DNA of 64,000 nt from Fibrobacter sp. (GTDB lineage Bacteria > Fibrobacterota > Chitinivibrionia > Chitinivibrionales > Chitinispirillaceae). Shown here piece by piece: positions 52,100 to 60,808 of this stretch (positions are counted from its first letter, which is position 1; each line of letters begins with the position of its first letter). Where the stretch lies: positions 27,064-91,063 of the forward strand of contig JAAYIG010000197.1 of NCBI GenBank assembly GCA_012523595.1, given 5' to 3'. The notes under the pieces are model-generated. The model worked only from the letters and a program-made list of their open reading frames with translations. It did not search any database and was not told the origin of the DNA. The position numbers and the translations under genes were made by a program.

Positions 52100-52909
52100 A
52101 TGAACCCCATCAAGCAAAAATCTTACTCTTTATTAGTAATGATTATTTTGTCGTTTTTATTGATGGCTCATGCTGCTTCCGTCACTGTACCGTCCAAAGC
52201 ACCCACTATTGCCGCAGCTATGACATCGGTGAAAAAAGGCGATACCGTCTGGGTGGAAGAAGGTATTTACAGAGAACATGTTTACGTCAATCCCGGTGTC
52301 ACACTCATCTCCAGAGCCATTTTCAAGGCTGTTATCGATGGGAGCGGAAGAGGAACTGTGGTCACAATGGGAAATGGATCCAGAATCTCAGGTTTTGAGA
52401 TCCGTAACGGCACAGTCGGGATTTTCTCCACTTCTGCGGATGTAAACATCTCCCAGTGCAGAATAATCTACAACCAGCAGACCGGAATAATGTGCGTTGG
52501 TAACCTCCCCCGAATCGAAGATAACATCCTGGCCTATAACAAAGGATCCGGAATCCAGGGCTGGGACGTACGCTCTACCTCTTCGTCAATTAATCACAAC
52601 ACAATAGCTTTCAACAGCAATCACGGAGTGGCCATAGGTGGAAACTCCAGCATCATTCTTGAGAATTCAATAATTGCCTATAACGATCAGTTCGGTGTTA
52701 AACCCTCTGATGAAACCGCACGTATCACCATGATCAATAACAGCTTCTTTCAAAATGCCAAATTTACCAATGTGTTGCCATCTGACAATTTTTCTCTCGA
52801 TCCTATGTTCACTGACGCAAAAAGGCTCAATTTCATGCTGAGCAAAGATTCTCGTTGTATCGGTAAAGGAAGTGACAATCAGGATATCGGAGCAAGAATT
52901 ATATACTGA
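52100..52909 (+). CDS. Exported right-handed beta-helix protein 1
   Basis: A 269-residue exported protein. Signal peptide about 1-25. Parallel beta-helix (NosD/pectate-lyase-like) coils follow: ISGFEIRNGTVGIFS, ISQCRIIYNQQTGIMCVG, IEDNILAYNKGSGIQGWDV, INHNTIAFNSNHGVAIGG. No lyase catalytic residues are assignable. It is a clear paralogue of the next gene, with long stretches of the same residues and even the same codons, so they arose by tandem duplication. The third gene of the unit encodes a barrel-TPR outer-membrane protein. GGAG precedes the start. Confidence 0.85.
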   Translation: MNPIKQKSYSLLVMIILSFLLMAHAASVTVPSKAPTIAAAMTSVKKGDTVWVEEGIYREHVYVNPGVTLISRAIFKAVIDGSGRGTVVTMGNGSRISGFEIRNGTVGIFSTSADVNISQCRIIYNQQTGIMCVGNLPRIEDNILAYNKGSGIQGWDVRSTSSSINHNTIAFNSNHGVAIGGNSSIILENSIIAYNDQFGVKPSDETARITMINNSFFQNAKFTNVLPSDNFSLDPMFTDAKRLNFMLSKDSRCIGKGSDNQDIGARIIY

Positions 52910-52946
52910 GTAAAAGCTCGGTTTCAAACATAAAAAGGGAGCACGT

Positions 52947-53771
52947 ATGATTATTTTTCGGTCTAATAAGGCTCTGAGGGTTTGCCTGGCAATGGCAACC
53001 GGTCTGGTATTTCCGGTATTGTCTTTTGCAGCTTCGATACAGGTGCCTTCAATGGGCATTCAGACTATTTCTGAAGCAATGATGAGAACAAGAGTTGGTG
53101 ATACGGTGTGGGTTGATAAAGGTGTCTACAGAGAACATGTCCTTATCGCCCCCGGAGTTACTCTCATCTCCCGCTCACAGTTCGCAGCCGTTATTGATGG
53201 GGCCGGAAGAGGAACCGTTGTCACAATGGGAAAAAACACCAGTATCTCCGGCTTTGAAATCCGCAATGGAACAATAGGCATCTTCTCCAACGGAGCCGGA
53301 AACTCCATTATCTCCTGCCGGATCGTGAAAAACTGGCAGACAGGAATCATTGTAGTCCGCCACCTCCCGAAAATCGAAGATAATATCATCGCCTTCAACC
53401 GGGGATCCGGAATACAGGGTTGGGACGTGCGTTCCACCAATGCAACTATCAATCACAACTCCATCGCCTATAACGGAAACCATGGAGTGGCCATCGGCGG
53501 AGCATCCGAAATAATCATGGAAAACAACGTTGTAGCTCACAACGAAAGATTCGGTCTTAAAATTCTTTCCGAAGCTGAAAAAATCCAGGTCTCAAATAAT
53601 AACTTCTATAGAAATTTACCCAGCCCTCGTCCAATACCTTCCGGAAACTTTTCCTTTGATCCGGCTTTCATATCACCACGTGCAACTTTGACATTAAAGT
53701 CAGATCCTGCTCAGTGTTGTAAAGCCAAAGGTACAGATAACGAAGAACTTGGGGCCAGATTAACATATTAA
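52947..53771 (+). CDS. Exported right-handed beta-helix protein 2
   Basis: A 274-residue paralogue of the preceding protein. Signal peptide about 1-28; coils such as ISGFEIRNGTIGIFS, IISCRIVKNWQTGIIVV, IEDNIIAFNRGSGIQGWDV and INHNSIAYNGNHGVAIGG line up with protein 1. It ends EELGARLTY, like DIGARIIY in the first. A GGGAG ribosome site precedes the start. It probably binds or shapes a polysaccharide or forms a surface fibre; function unknown. Confidence 0.85.
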   Translation: MIIFRSNKALRVCLAMATGLVFPVLSFAASIQVPSMGIQTISEAMMRTRVGDTVWVDKGVYREHVLIAPGVTLISRSQFAAVIDGAGRGTVVTMGKNTSISGFEIRNGTIGIFSNGAGNSIISCRIVKNWQTGIIVVRHLPKIEDNIIAFNRGSGIQGWDVRSTNATINHNSIAYNGNHGVAIGGASEIIMENNVVAHNERFGLKILSEAEKIQVSNNNFYRNLPSPRPIPSGNFSFDPAFISPRATLTLKSDPAQCCKAKGTDNEELGARLTY

Positions 53772-53789
53772 TACCTTAAGGAAGATACC

Positions 53790-56087
53790 ATGATAAGACC
53801 TGTAAGTCGACTTTCCATCAAGATATTCTTGATCTTTACTTTTATCTTCGGAACAGGAGAAATATTTTCTCTCCTTGCCGATGGTTTACCTGCTGAGTAC
53901 CTTATTACTCAGCGGTGGAACTACATGTTTGCATCCCGCTCCCCGCTTACCAACCCCGCGTTGATAAATGAGGAAAACTATTTTTCAGGAAAGTATGCCT
54001 TTGCATCAACCCTGAGAGCCTTCAGACTCCATGAACTTGGATTTGTCCTCCCTATCGGTCTGTACCAATCGGTGGGTATTACTGCTCTGATGCAGCAAAG
54101 CGGAGAGGTCAACATGACCGATGACAGATACAACCCGCTTGGAACTCTGGATTTTAACAATACCATGTTTTATCTCACCTATGCCAATAACCTCCTTTCA
54201 GGACTGACAGTCGGCGCCAACATCAACGGTGCCATTGTGGGTTTCTCCGATGATCCCACTAAGATCGGCTTTGGTGTGGACGCTGGTCTTACTTACCGAC
54301 TTTTCAACAACCCTGTCATCGGTAACCACCTGCTGGGTCTTGCTGTACAGAATATCTTTACTTTTTTCATTCAGCCATTCGAGCAATACTCCCGCTCATT
54401 GAGAGCCAATCTCATCTCTCATTACTGGGAAAAACGCATAGAAAGCGCCGTCGATTTTACACTTAAAGACATCGGTGTGGCATCAGCCCTCTTCGATACC
54501 AGCAAAGTCGAAATGGAATGGGATTTGAACGTGAGACTAGGATTCTGGGTAATCCGCATGTTCAACCTCTATGGGCTGTTCGGCTTTTCCGATGATGGCC
54601 TGGGGTTCTGGGGATTCGCCGGTGGAATCAATATGCCATCTGTCAACAACGGACGTGACTTGTCTTTCATCTACCAGTATATCACAATGCCACAGGATGA
54701 GACTTTTACTCACACATTGTATTTACGCGGTGATTTCGGCAAACACAGAGAAGAAATCTATGCCAGAAAAATGGCCAAAATGGCTAACCTAGCTCCAAAC
54801 GATCTTTACATAAAAGCGCTTCAGGAATACAATGCCGGCAACTACTGGGATGCTTTCTTCCTTTTCAGTCAGCTATTCGGAGAATATCCAGACTTCTTCA
54901 AAAACGACTGGGTAAGCTACTTCATTGGAAGCTGCCAGGAACAGATGGACATGCGCACAACTGCAGAAGAAGCCTATCAAAAGACAAGACAGGAGTATGC
55001 TCGCAGCGCAGCAGTTCCGTTTTCTGACCTGGGATTGATGAGAATTCATTACAGAAATGGTAATTTCCCGGCTGTGGAAAGTCAGTTCAATGAATTGAAC
55101 AAGCTGGGAGTTCCGGACTCTATCAAGTTTCACGGCTACTACTTGATGGGACAGACAGAGATCCTCAAGGGTAATCCCTCTAAAGCAAAACAGATCTTTG
55201 ACCTGATCCCTGAAACCCACCCGGATTATGTTTTCGCTCAGCACTCTGCCGCAATCTCTGAAGCCGCAGCAGATAATATAGAAAGTGCCATTTCTTACCT
55301 GGAAAACTGCATTCAGGCACAGACAACAACCAAGGCTCAGCAGGAGATCGTAAATCGCTCCTATGTCTTCCTCGGTTATATCTTCTACGAAGAACTCACA
55401 AAGCAGGAAGGACCTCTGGCCAAAGCTGTTACAGCGCTGAGAAGCGTTCCTAAAACAAGCTTCTACTACATGGATGCTCTTCTAGGTCTGGCCTGGACCG
55501 GTCTGAAAGCGAGACAATGGAGCGACTGTCTGGCAGCAGGCTCCGAATTGGCAACAATCGGCTCCAGCCCTGTACTCAAAGCCGAAGGTGCACTGCTTCA
55601 GGCTTATGCACACATGATGCAGAGAAACTATACTAATGCCGCCAGCCTCCTTGAAGGTGCATCTCTGTCTCTGGATAACTTCCAGCCACCATCAGAGGCA
55701 GAGCTTTCCCAGAAAGCGCAGGAGCATGATCAGACAAGACAACTCTATACCGAACTGGCAAGAGTGGCTTATGATCTTGGTTCATCCCGGCAGTCCGATA
55801 AAATTGTCAAACAGGTCGACAGCCTTGAAACCCATCAGAAAAACTACAAGAGCAAGATCGATGAGTTCATCAAGTACTCTGACCAGTTTGCAAGAGCATC
55901 TTTCTTCGCAAGAAACCTTGAAGCTGTAAAAGAAGACGTGGACTATGCGCTGGCCAAAGCCCAGAAACTGGCAGGACAGCTCAAGCAGCAGTCCACTGTT
56001 GAGCAGTTCCAGAAAGAAGAACAGAAGATCGATAAAGAACTGGAAGATCTCAAGAAGCAGCTTGAAGAAGAAGGTATCAGCGAGTAA
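53790..56087 (+). CDS. Outer-membrane barrel fused to TPR and coiled coil
   Basis: A 765-residue exported protein. Signal peptide about 1-28; residues about 35-330 resemble a PorV-type barrel (SRSPLTNPALINEENYFSG, GLTVGANINGAIVGFSDDPTKIG, GFWGFAGGINMPS). TPR-like helices fill about 345-640 (DLYIKALQEYNAGNYWDAFFLFSQLF, and many more). A coiled coil ends the protein (KEEQKIDKELEDLKKQLEEEG). It may anchor or export the two beta-helix proteins encoded upstream in the same unit. An intrinsic terminator follows. Confidence 0.75.
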   Translation: MIRPVSRLSIKIFLIFTFIFGTGEIFSLLADGLPAEYLITQRWNYMFASRSPLTNPALINEENYFSGKYAFASTLRAFRLHELGFVLPIGLYQSVGITALMQQSGEVNMTDDRYNPLGTLDFNNTMFYLTYANNLLSGLTVGANINGAIVGFSDDPTKIGFGVDAGLTYRLFNNPVIGNHLLGLAVQNIFTFFIQPFEQYSRSLRANLISHYWEKRIESAVDFTLKDIGVASALFDTSKVEMEWDLNVRLGFWVIRMFNLYGLFGFSDDGLGFWGFAGGINMPSVNNGRDLSFIYQYITMPQDETFTHTLYLRGDFGKHREEIYARKMAKMANLAPNDLYIKALQEYNAGNYWDAFFLFSQLFGEYPDFFKNDWVSYFIGSCQEQMDMRTTAEEAYQKTRQEYARSAAVPFSDLGLMRIHYRNGNFPAVESQFNELNKLGVPDSIKFHGYYLMGQTEILKGNPSKAKQIFDLIPETHPDYVFAQHSAAISEAAADNIESAISYLENCIQAQTTTKAQQEIVNRSYVFLGYIFYEELTKQEGPLAKAVTALRSVPKTSFYYMDALLGLAWTGLKARQWSDCLAAGSELATIGSSPVLKAEGALLQAYAHMMQRNYTNAASLLEGASLSLDNFQPPSEAELSQKAQEHDQTRQLYTELARVAYDLGSSRQSDKIVKQVDSLETHQKNYKSKIDEFIKYSDQFARASFFARNLEAVKEDVDYALAKAQKLAGQLKQQSTVEQFQKEEQKIDKELEDLKKQLEEEGISE

Positions 56088-56116
56088 ACAGCTCTACCTC
56101 TTCGGTAATTTATACG

Positions 56117-56153
56117 GCCCGGCAGAAGATATCATTCTGCCGGGCTTTTTTTT
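56117..56153 (+). terminator. Intrinsic terminator after the barrel-TPR gene
   Basis: GCCCGGCAGAA and TTCTGCCGGGC form a perfect 11-base stem around a short loop, followed by eight T residues. It ends the beta-helix unit. Confidence 0.95.
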
Positions 56154-56275
56154 CACCCGAAATCTGATATTTTAAACTGTTAACCGTTACAACCTGTCAC
56201 CTGAAGAAAGGTGCATAATGAATTTATAGAATGTATTTTATCACTCTATTGATCGGTAAGTGAAAAGGAGAACTG

Positions 56276-57595
56276 ATGTCTGTTCCAGCAGGCCCCAAAG
56301 GGACCCGGGATTTTTACCCGGAAGATATGGCTTTTCAGCAGTATATTTTCGGCAAATGGCACAAAACCTGCCGTCGGTACGGGTTTGAGATGTGCGATGC
56401 TCCCATGTTTGAACACCTGGAAATCTACACCCAGAAATCAGGTGATGAAATCGAAAAACAGCTCTACGTTTTCAAGGACAAAGCAGAACGCCTGCTTGCT
56501 CTTCGTCCTGAATTGACACCTTCTGTGGCACGCATGGTAGCCGCAAAAGGAAACAATCTCAAACGCCCTGTACGCTGGTATTCCATACCTAGACTTTTCA
56601 GATACGAGAAAATGCAGAAGGGACGACTCCGTGAGTTTTTTCAGCTCAATATGGATATTCTAGGCAGCCCGGAAACAGAAGCTGACGCGGAACTTATTGC
56701 AGCAGCCATCGATATGATGCGGGATTTCGGGCTTACATCCAATGATTTTAAAGTGAGAATCTCCAGCCGCACGCTTCTGGAAGATTTGTTTACAATTGCA
56801 GGTCTCGACAAAATCAATTTCGGTTCTCTGTACGCGCTCCTTGACAGAAAAAGCAAAATTCCTGATGAGGAATTTCAAAAGCAGCTTACTGAGGTAATCC
56901 CCGACAGTAATACAAGAAACAGAATAGAAGATATCTTCAATGCACAGTCAATCTCTCAACTGGAAAAAACCTGTGGTGCCACTCCAGCCATGGATAATCT
57001 CTACAGACTCTTTGATCTTCTTGGTTACTACGGTTTGTCCGATTATGCCCTGTTTGACATAGGTATTGTACGGGGACTTGCCTATTACACCGGAACAGTC
57101 TTCGAGCTTCTGGATGTCAAGAAGAACATGCGGGCAATCGCGGGTGGAGGAAGATATGACAAACTGGTCCAGCTATATGGTGGCCCCCCTACTCCTGCAG
57201 TTGGATTCGCTGCTGGTGATGTTGTACTTGGGGAATTGCTGAAAAGCTGCAATCTTGCCCCGGCTCAGCCGCCCAGAAGTAAAGTGTTTCTTGCAGCATT
57301 TGAGGGAACCTCAACAGAAGAAATTATCTCAGTTGCATCAAGGATCCGCTCAAAGGGTATCTCCTGTGAATTTCCGTTTAAAACCACTGCCATCAGCAAA
57401 CAACTCAAAATCGCAAATGCAGCTCGTTCGATCTACACCGTTTTTCTTGGCGGTGAAGAGGGTAAAGCCGGAAAGGTAAGAATTAAGAATATGCTGAGTG
57501 GTAATGAGGAAACTCTGAATATAGAATCACTTTTTACAGAACTGGAGTGCAGACTGGGCACAGGAGATCATCAGGTTCTCCGGTGTACAGAATAG
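56276..57595 (+). CDS. hisS: Histidyl-tRNA synthetase
   Basis: Class II aminoacyl-tRNA synthetase, 439 residues. Motif 1 region KGTRDFYPEDM; motif 2 RYEKMQKGRLREFFQLNMDILG; histidine-A block GLAYYTGTVFELL and AGGGRYDKLVQLYGG; C-terminal anticodon domain from about 330. It charges tRNA-His in the cytosol. An AAAAGGAG ribosome site precedes the start. The end overlaps the convergent FliT-like gene by 25 bases. Confidence 0.97.
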   Translation: MSVPAGPKGTRDFYPEDMAFQQYIFGKWHKTCRRYGFEMCDAPMFEHLEIYTQKSGDEIEKQLYVFKDKAERLLALRPELTPSVARMVAAKGNNLKRPVRWYSIPRLFRYEKMQKGRLREFFQLNMDILGSPETEADAELIAAAIDMMRDFGLTSNDFKVRISSRTLLEDLFTIAGLDKINFGSLYALLDRKSKIPDEEFQKQLTEVIPDSNTRNRIEDIFNAQSISQLEKTCGATPAMDNLYRLFDLLGYYGLSDYALFDIGIVRGLAYYTGTVFELLDVKKNMRAIAGGGRYDKLVQLYGGPPTPAVGFAAGDVVLGELLKSCNLAPAQPPRSKVFLAAFEGTSTEEIISVASRIRSKGISCEFPFKTTAISKQLKIANAARSIYTVFLGGEEGKAGKVRIKNMLSGNEETLNIESLFTELECRLGTGDHQVLRCTE

Positions 57596-57936
57596 GCCAG
57601 CGCCGCATTTGACTTTGAAGATAGACGCGTCAGTTCGGACTGTACCTCTTCCATCTCCGCTTTGATTCTAAGGGAAACCGCTTTATCCAACTCAGTGATG
57701 CTCAATATGAGGTTTCTGATTTTACTTTTGATATCGATAAATTCCGGCCTGGACAGCGCACCATTGACATTCTGCTCTTCTCTGCTGATCTGATCTAACA
57801 GCTTTGCCCTTTCTGAGAGAGATTCCGTCAGCTTCTCATCAGAAAAATCAGCAAGAAGATTCTCAGTAACAGATTTTACAGATGCATACAGGCTCTGTAA
57901 TTTTTCCAGGCTCTGAGCAGTTGTATTCGCTTTCAT
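57571..57936 (-). CDS. FliT-like flagellar export chaperone (tentative)
   Basis: A 121-residue all-helical cytosolic protein encoded directly after fliS (four-base overlap). Size, helical pattern (LEKLQSLYASVKSVTENLL, LTESLSERAKLLDQISREEQ) and position match FliT or FlgN-type chaperones for FliD, but sequence similarity is too low to name it firmly. It is convergent with hisS and overlaps its end. Confidence 0.6.
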   Translation of the reverse strand: MKANTTAQSLEKLQSLYASVKSVTENLLADFSDEKLTESLSERAKLLDQISREEQNVNGALSRPEFIDIKSKIRNLILSITELDKAVSLRIKAEMEEVQSELTRLSSKSNAALAYSVHRRT

Positions 57937-58358
57937 CCGGAGATCCCCACGCTGTCCAACTGTACCTGTGGAGAAGACTGCTGCTTTACTTTCAGGATAG
58001 CCTCTGTCCAGGCTTCCCTGAGGCTCTCCAGATATCCTAGAACTTCCACTACTTTGTTGCGATTGTTTTTGATATTCGCATCTACGATAGAGCGCAGCAT
58101 GTAGTCGTAAAGCCTGTACAGATTCTTTGCCACATCACCTACATCAAGCCGCAGTGCACTTAAAAGCTCAGTTATGGCATCCTGCATCTTGAAAAGATGC
58201 TTTGTACGCTGCTCAAGCTGTTTGTGGTCATCGAAGATCTCCAAAGCAAGCTTGCCGTGCTTTATGGCCACATCATAGGTAATCAGAATCAGTTTTCCCT
58301 GATCCGCTGTATCTATGTTGGCACTTTTGTACGCTGTGTAACCCTGCTTCATGGACAA
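57933..58358 (-). CDS. fliS: Flagellin export chaperone FliS
   Basis: FliS, 141 residues, a helical chaperone that caps flagellin's C-terminal helix. The YKSANIDTADQGKLILITYDVAIKHG start is a family hallmark, followed by LRLDVGDVAKNLYRLYDYMLRSIVDANIKNN. It follows fliD by six bases and precedes the FliT-like gene, the usual order. Confidence 0.95.
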   Translation of the reverse strand: MSMKQGYTAYKSANIDTADQGKLILITYDVAIKHGKLALEIFDDHKQLEQRTKHLFKMQDAITELLSALRLDVGDVAKNLYRLYDYMLRSIVDANIKNNRNKVVEVLGYLESLREAWTEAILKVKQQSSPQVQLDSVGISG

Positions 58359-58364
58359 CCTCCC

Positions 58365-60323
58365 TTATTGAAGTGCACTCAGTGCATTGAGCAAATTTGA
58401 GCTCTGTGATTGAAGCCGACTCATTGCTTGTTCCATATCGCTGAATTGCCGTACCAGGCGCAAGCGGTATTTTTCAATCCTGTCCTCCAGCTTAAGTATA
58501 CGATCATCTGAGTACTGTATGTTCTTTCTCCAGGATTCCTGACGCATCGAAACCAACCCATCCCTGGAGTCTGTAAGCTTGTTGATCTCAAGCTCCAGTA
58601 ATTCGGATAGCCCTTTTTGAAAAGTAAATACTGTTGATGTGCTCAGTGTCCCTGAAGGCGCTGTAAGAGAGAGACCTTTCACCGGTCCGTCAGAAAAGGT
58701 AATTATATCACCTTCCCTTGCATCGGAGATAAACCACTCGCTGCTGCCTTCCAACCGAATACGCAAGTGCATATCATCCACTTCTTCAATTACATACTTG
58801 CCGCTGGTAGTATCCTTAGTACTGCGACCCAATGTGACACCGGTGTTCTCAGAGACACCAGTGGTAGAAAAAAGCCTTATCACTTCGTCAAGGTTTGTCT
58901 CAAGAGCCTTCTTGAAGGCCTCCTCGTCCAGTACATACTCACCCGAAGTAGTATCGGTCTTAAGTCCCACCATGGAAAAGTTAGTATAGGTACCCCCAAG
59001 CAGATTAAAACTCTGCTGAAAATAGGATCTGATCTGACTTACTATCGACTTGATTGTTGTGTCACCGGCCAGATCACCACCTTTGCTTTTCTCATCTTTG
59101 GGATCGGCCAGTTTTGTGCTCTCTTTCGAGAAACGAACAATGGCATTGAAAGCGTCAATCAGTTCCTGGAATTTTTTCTTGATCCCGTCCAGATCCCTGG
59201 TCATGGATACTGTGACATTTTCCAATGAAACAGCATGAAACTCAAAAGTTGCTCCGGTAACAAACCCGCTCGCGGAATTGGTCGAAGAACTCATGTTTAT
59301 ATTATCTACACTGAAATAAGCATCCCTGCCTGCAGAAAGTACTCCGACACCATCAACACCGATAGTGGTTGTCTCCATTGTCAAAGAAGTCGAACCGATG
59401 GTAAGTGAACTCATACTCAGAGCTGACTTTCCAGTCACCTTATCCTCAATTACCAGATTCCCGGACTCATCGAAAGATGCGTTAACCATGCCATGGTAGG
59501 CTGCAACTATCTCTTTCAGGAAATCATCTGCAGTGCTGGAAGCAGTTTTCACAAAAATACCGGTTACTTCTCTGCCTTCCCGGTCTTTACCCGTAAACTG
59601 TACTGATTCTCCGACCCCGAGTCCGTTAAAAGCGGAAAGTGCATCTCCGGCTGAAGTCAAAACCTGTTGTGAGTTTCCCTTGTCTCCGTCTGCTGTCAAT
59701 ATGATACCAAGATCCTGCAGTGTGCTGCCGGAAATATCCTTGTATTCAATTCCTTCACTGCCAGAATTCTTCGATGTCAGTACAAGACGATAGTTGGTAT
59801 CGGAAATTTTGAGCACAGATGCAGTCACATCAAGCTTTTTACCCGATCCATCCACAGCACTGTTGATCTTCATTCTGAGATCCTGAATCGTGTCTGTGTC
59901 TGTAACAGTGATCTCAACTCCGTCGATGCTAATGGTTCCTACACCAATCCCCAGACTGGAGAGTGATGCATTCTGATCAGAAATCCGGTTATCGGCACTG
60001 ATCATCTTCTCATTTGTGGCAAGCTGAAATACTTTTATATCGTGCTGTGAATCGACAGACCCTGTTCCACCTTTGAGCGTAACCGCTTTTTCATTAGTAC
60101 TGGTAGTAGTAAAGAGATCAAAAGAACTGATCTTTCCAAGAGCTGTTGCCTTGGAGCGCAGTTCTGTCAGATAGGATTTGAGCTTTGAATAAGCATTTAT
60201 CTTTACCTGATAAGCAGACTTTTCCTTTTCAACTTTGGTGACTTTCTCTCGCTCGATGCTGACCAGAGAATCAATAATATACTGGGTATCTATGCCAGAT
60301 GGTCCGTTGATTGAGATTCCCAT
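58365..60323 (-). CDS. fliD: Flagellar filament cap protein FliD
   Basis: FliD (HAP2), 652 residues, the pentameric cap that folds flagellin at the filament tip. N-terminal helix SGIDTQYIIDSLVSIEREKV; C-terminal coiled coil with LRLVRQFSDMEQAMSRLQSQSSNLLNAL. The central variable domains are long compared with the roughly 470-residue enteric form. It is exported by the flagellar apparatus. A sigma-28-type site is 40-67 bases upstream, as expected for a late gene. Confidence 0.95.
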   Translation of the reverse strand: MGISINGPSGIDTQYIIDSLVSIEREKVTKVEKEKSAYQVKINAYSKLKSYLTELRSKATALGKISSFDLFTTTSTNEKAVTLKGGTGSVDSQHDIKVFQLATNEKMISADNRISDQNASLSSLGIGVGTISIDGVEITVTDTDTIQDLRMKINSAVDGSGKKLDVTASVLKISDTNYRLVLTSKNSGSEGIEYKDISGSTLQDLGIILTADGDKGNSQQVLTSAGDALSAFNGLGVGESVQFTGKDREGREVTGIFVKTASSTADDFLKEIVAAYHGMVNASFDESGNLVIEDKVTGKSALSMSSLTIGSTSLTMETTTIGVDGVGVLSAGRDAYFSVDNINMSSSTNSASGFVTGATFEFHAVSLENVTVSMTRDLDGIKKKFQELIDAFNAIVRFSKESTKLADPKDEKSKGGDLAGDTTIKSIVSQIRSYFQQSFNLLGGTYTNFSMVGLKTDTTSGEYVLDEEAFKKALETNLDEVIRLFSTTGVSENTGVTLGRSTKDTTSGKYVIEEVDDMHLRIRLEGSSEWFISDAREGDIITFSDGPVKGLSLTAPSGTLSTSTVFTFQKGLSELLELEINKLTDSRDGLVSMRQESWRKNIQYSDDRILKLEDRIEKYRLRLVRQFSDMEQAMSRLQSQSSNLLNALSALQ

Positions 60324-60808
60324 AAAAGCTCCTTAAAGAAAAAATCTTCCGGTTCTTTTATTAGTATCGGCATATGTAAAAAAGAACTTAATAGAAATAT
60401 CCATATTATAATAGATAAACCCTGTTTAACTGTTTCGATGCAGCTACCGGAGGACCCGGAGTCAGCACCAAATGTGTTCAGAATCAGTAAAAATGGAATA
60501 GGAGGTTCTAATTCGAATGCGTTGTCTGAACAGATTAATTCTGATAAGAATCATCAACTTAACAGTTTAAATCATTGATTCACCCCGGAGATGAACTAAA
60601 CACTTAACCGATTAAGTGGTTATCTCAACTCTGAGGAAACTGTTGAGTCAGCAAAAGAATTACAGATGTCGGTCCGACTTTAAATCACTCTGAAAATAAC
60701 AGCGCATTTCAATACCTACTGCCATCTGTAGCAATTATATTATCATTAACTTTCGCTGCATACTTTCTCCACATCTGATCCCCGAAACAATCTAACAGGA
60801 GGGAAACT
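60324..60808. other. Divergent intergenic region fliD / macroglobulin gene (485 bp)
   Basis: No gene is seen. It holds the fliD sigma-28-type site near its left end and must hold the promoter of the macroglobulin-like gene on the right, which I could not define. The middle is A+T-rich with no long frame or strong hairpin. Confidence 0.5.
60364..60390 (-). promoter_or_regulatory. Sigma-28-type promoter of fliD
   Basis: On the minus strand: TAAG-N15-GCCGATAC, with exact FliA spacing and one mismatch in each half. The start would be near 60356, about 33 bases before fliD. Confidence 0.65.
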
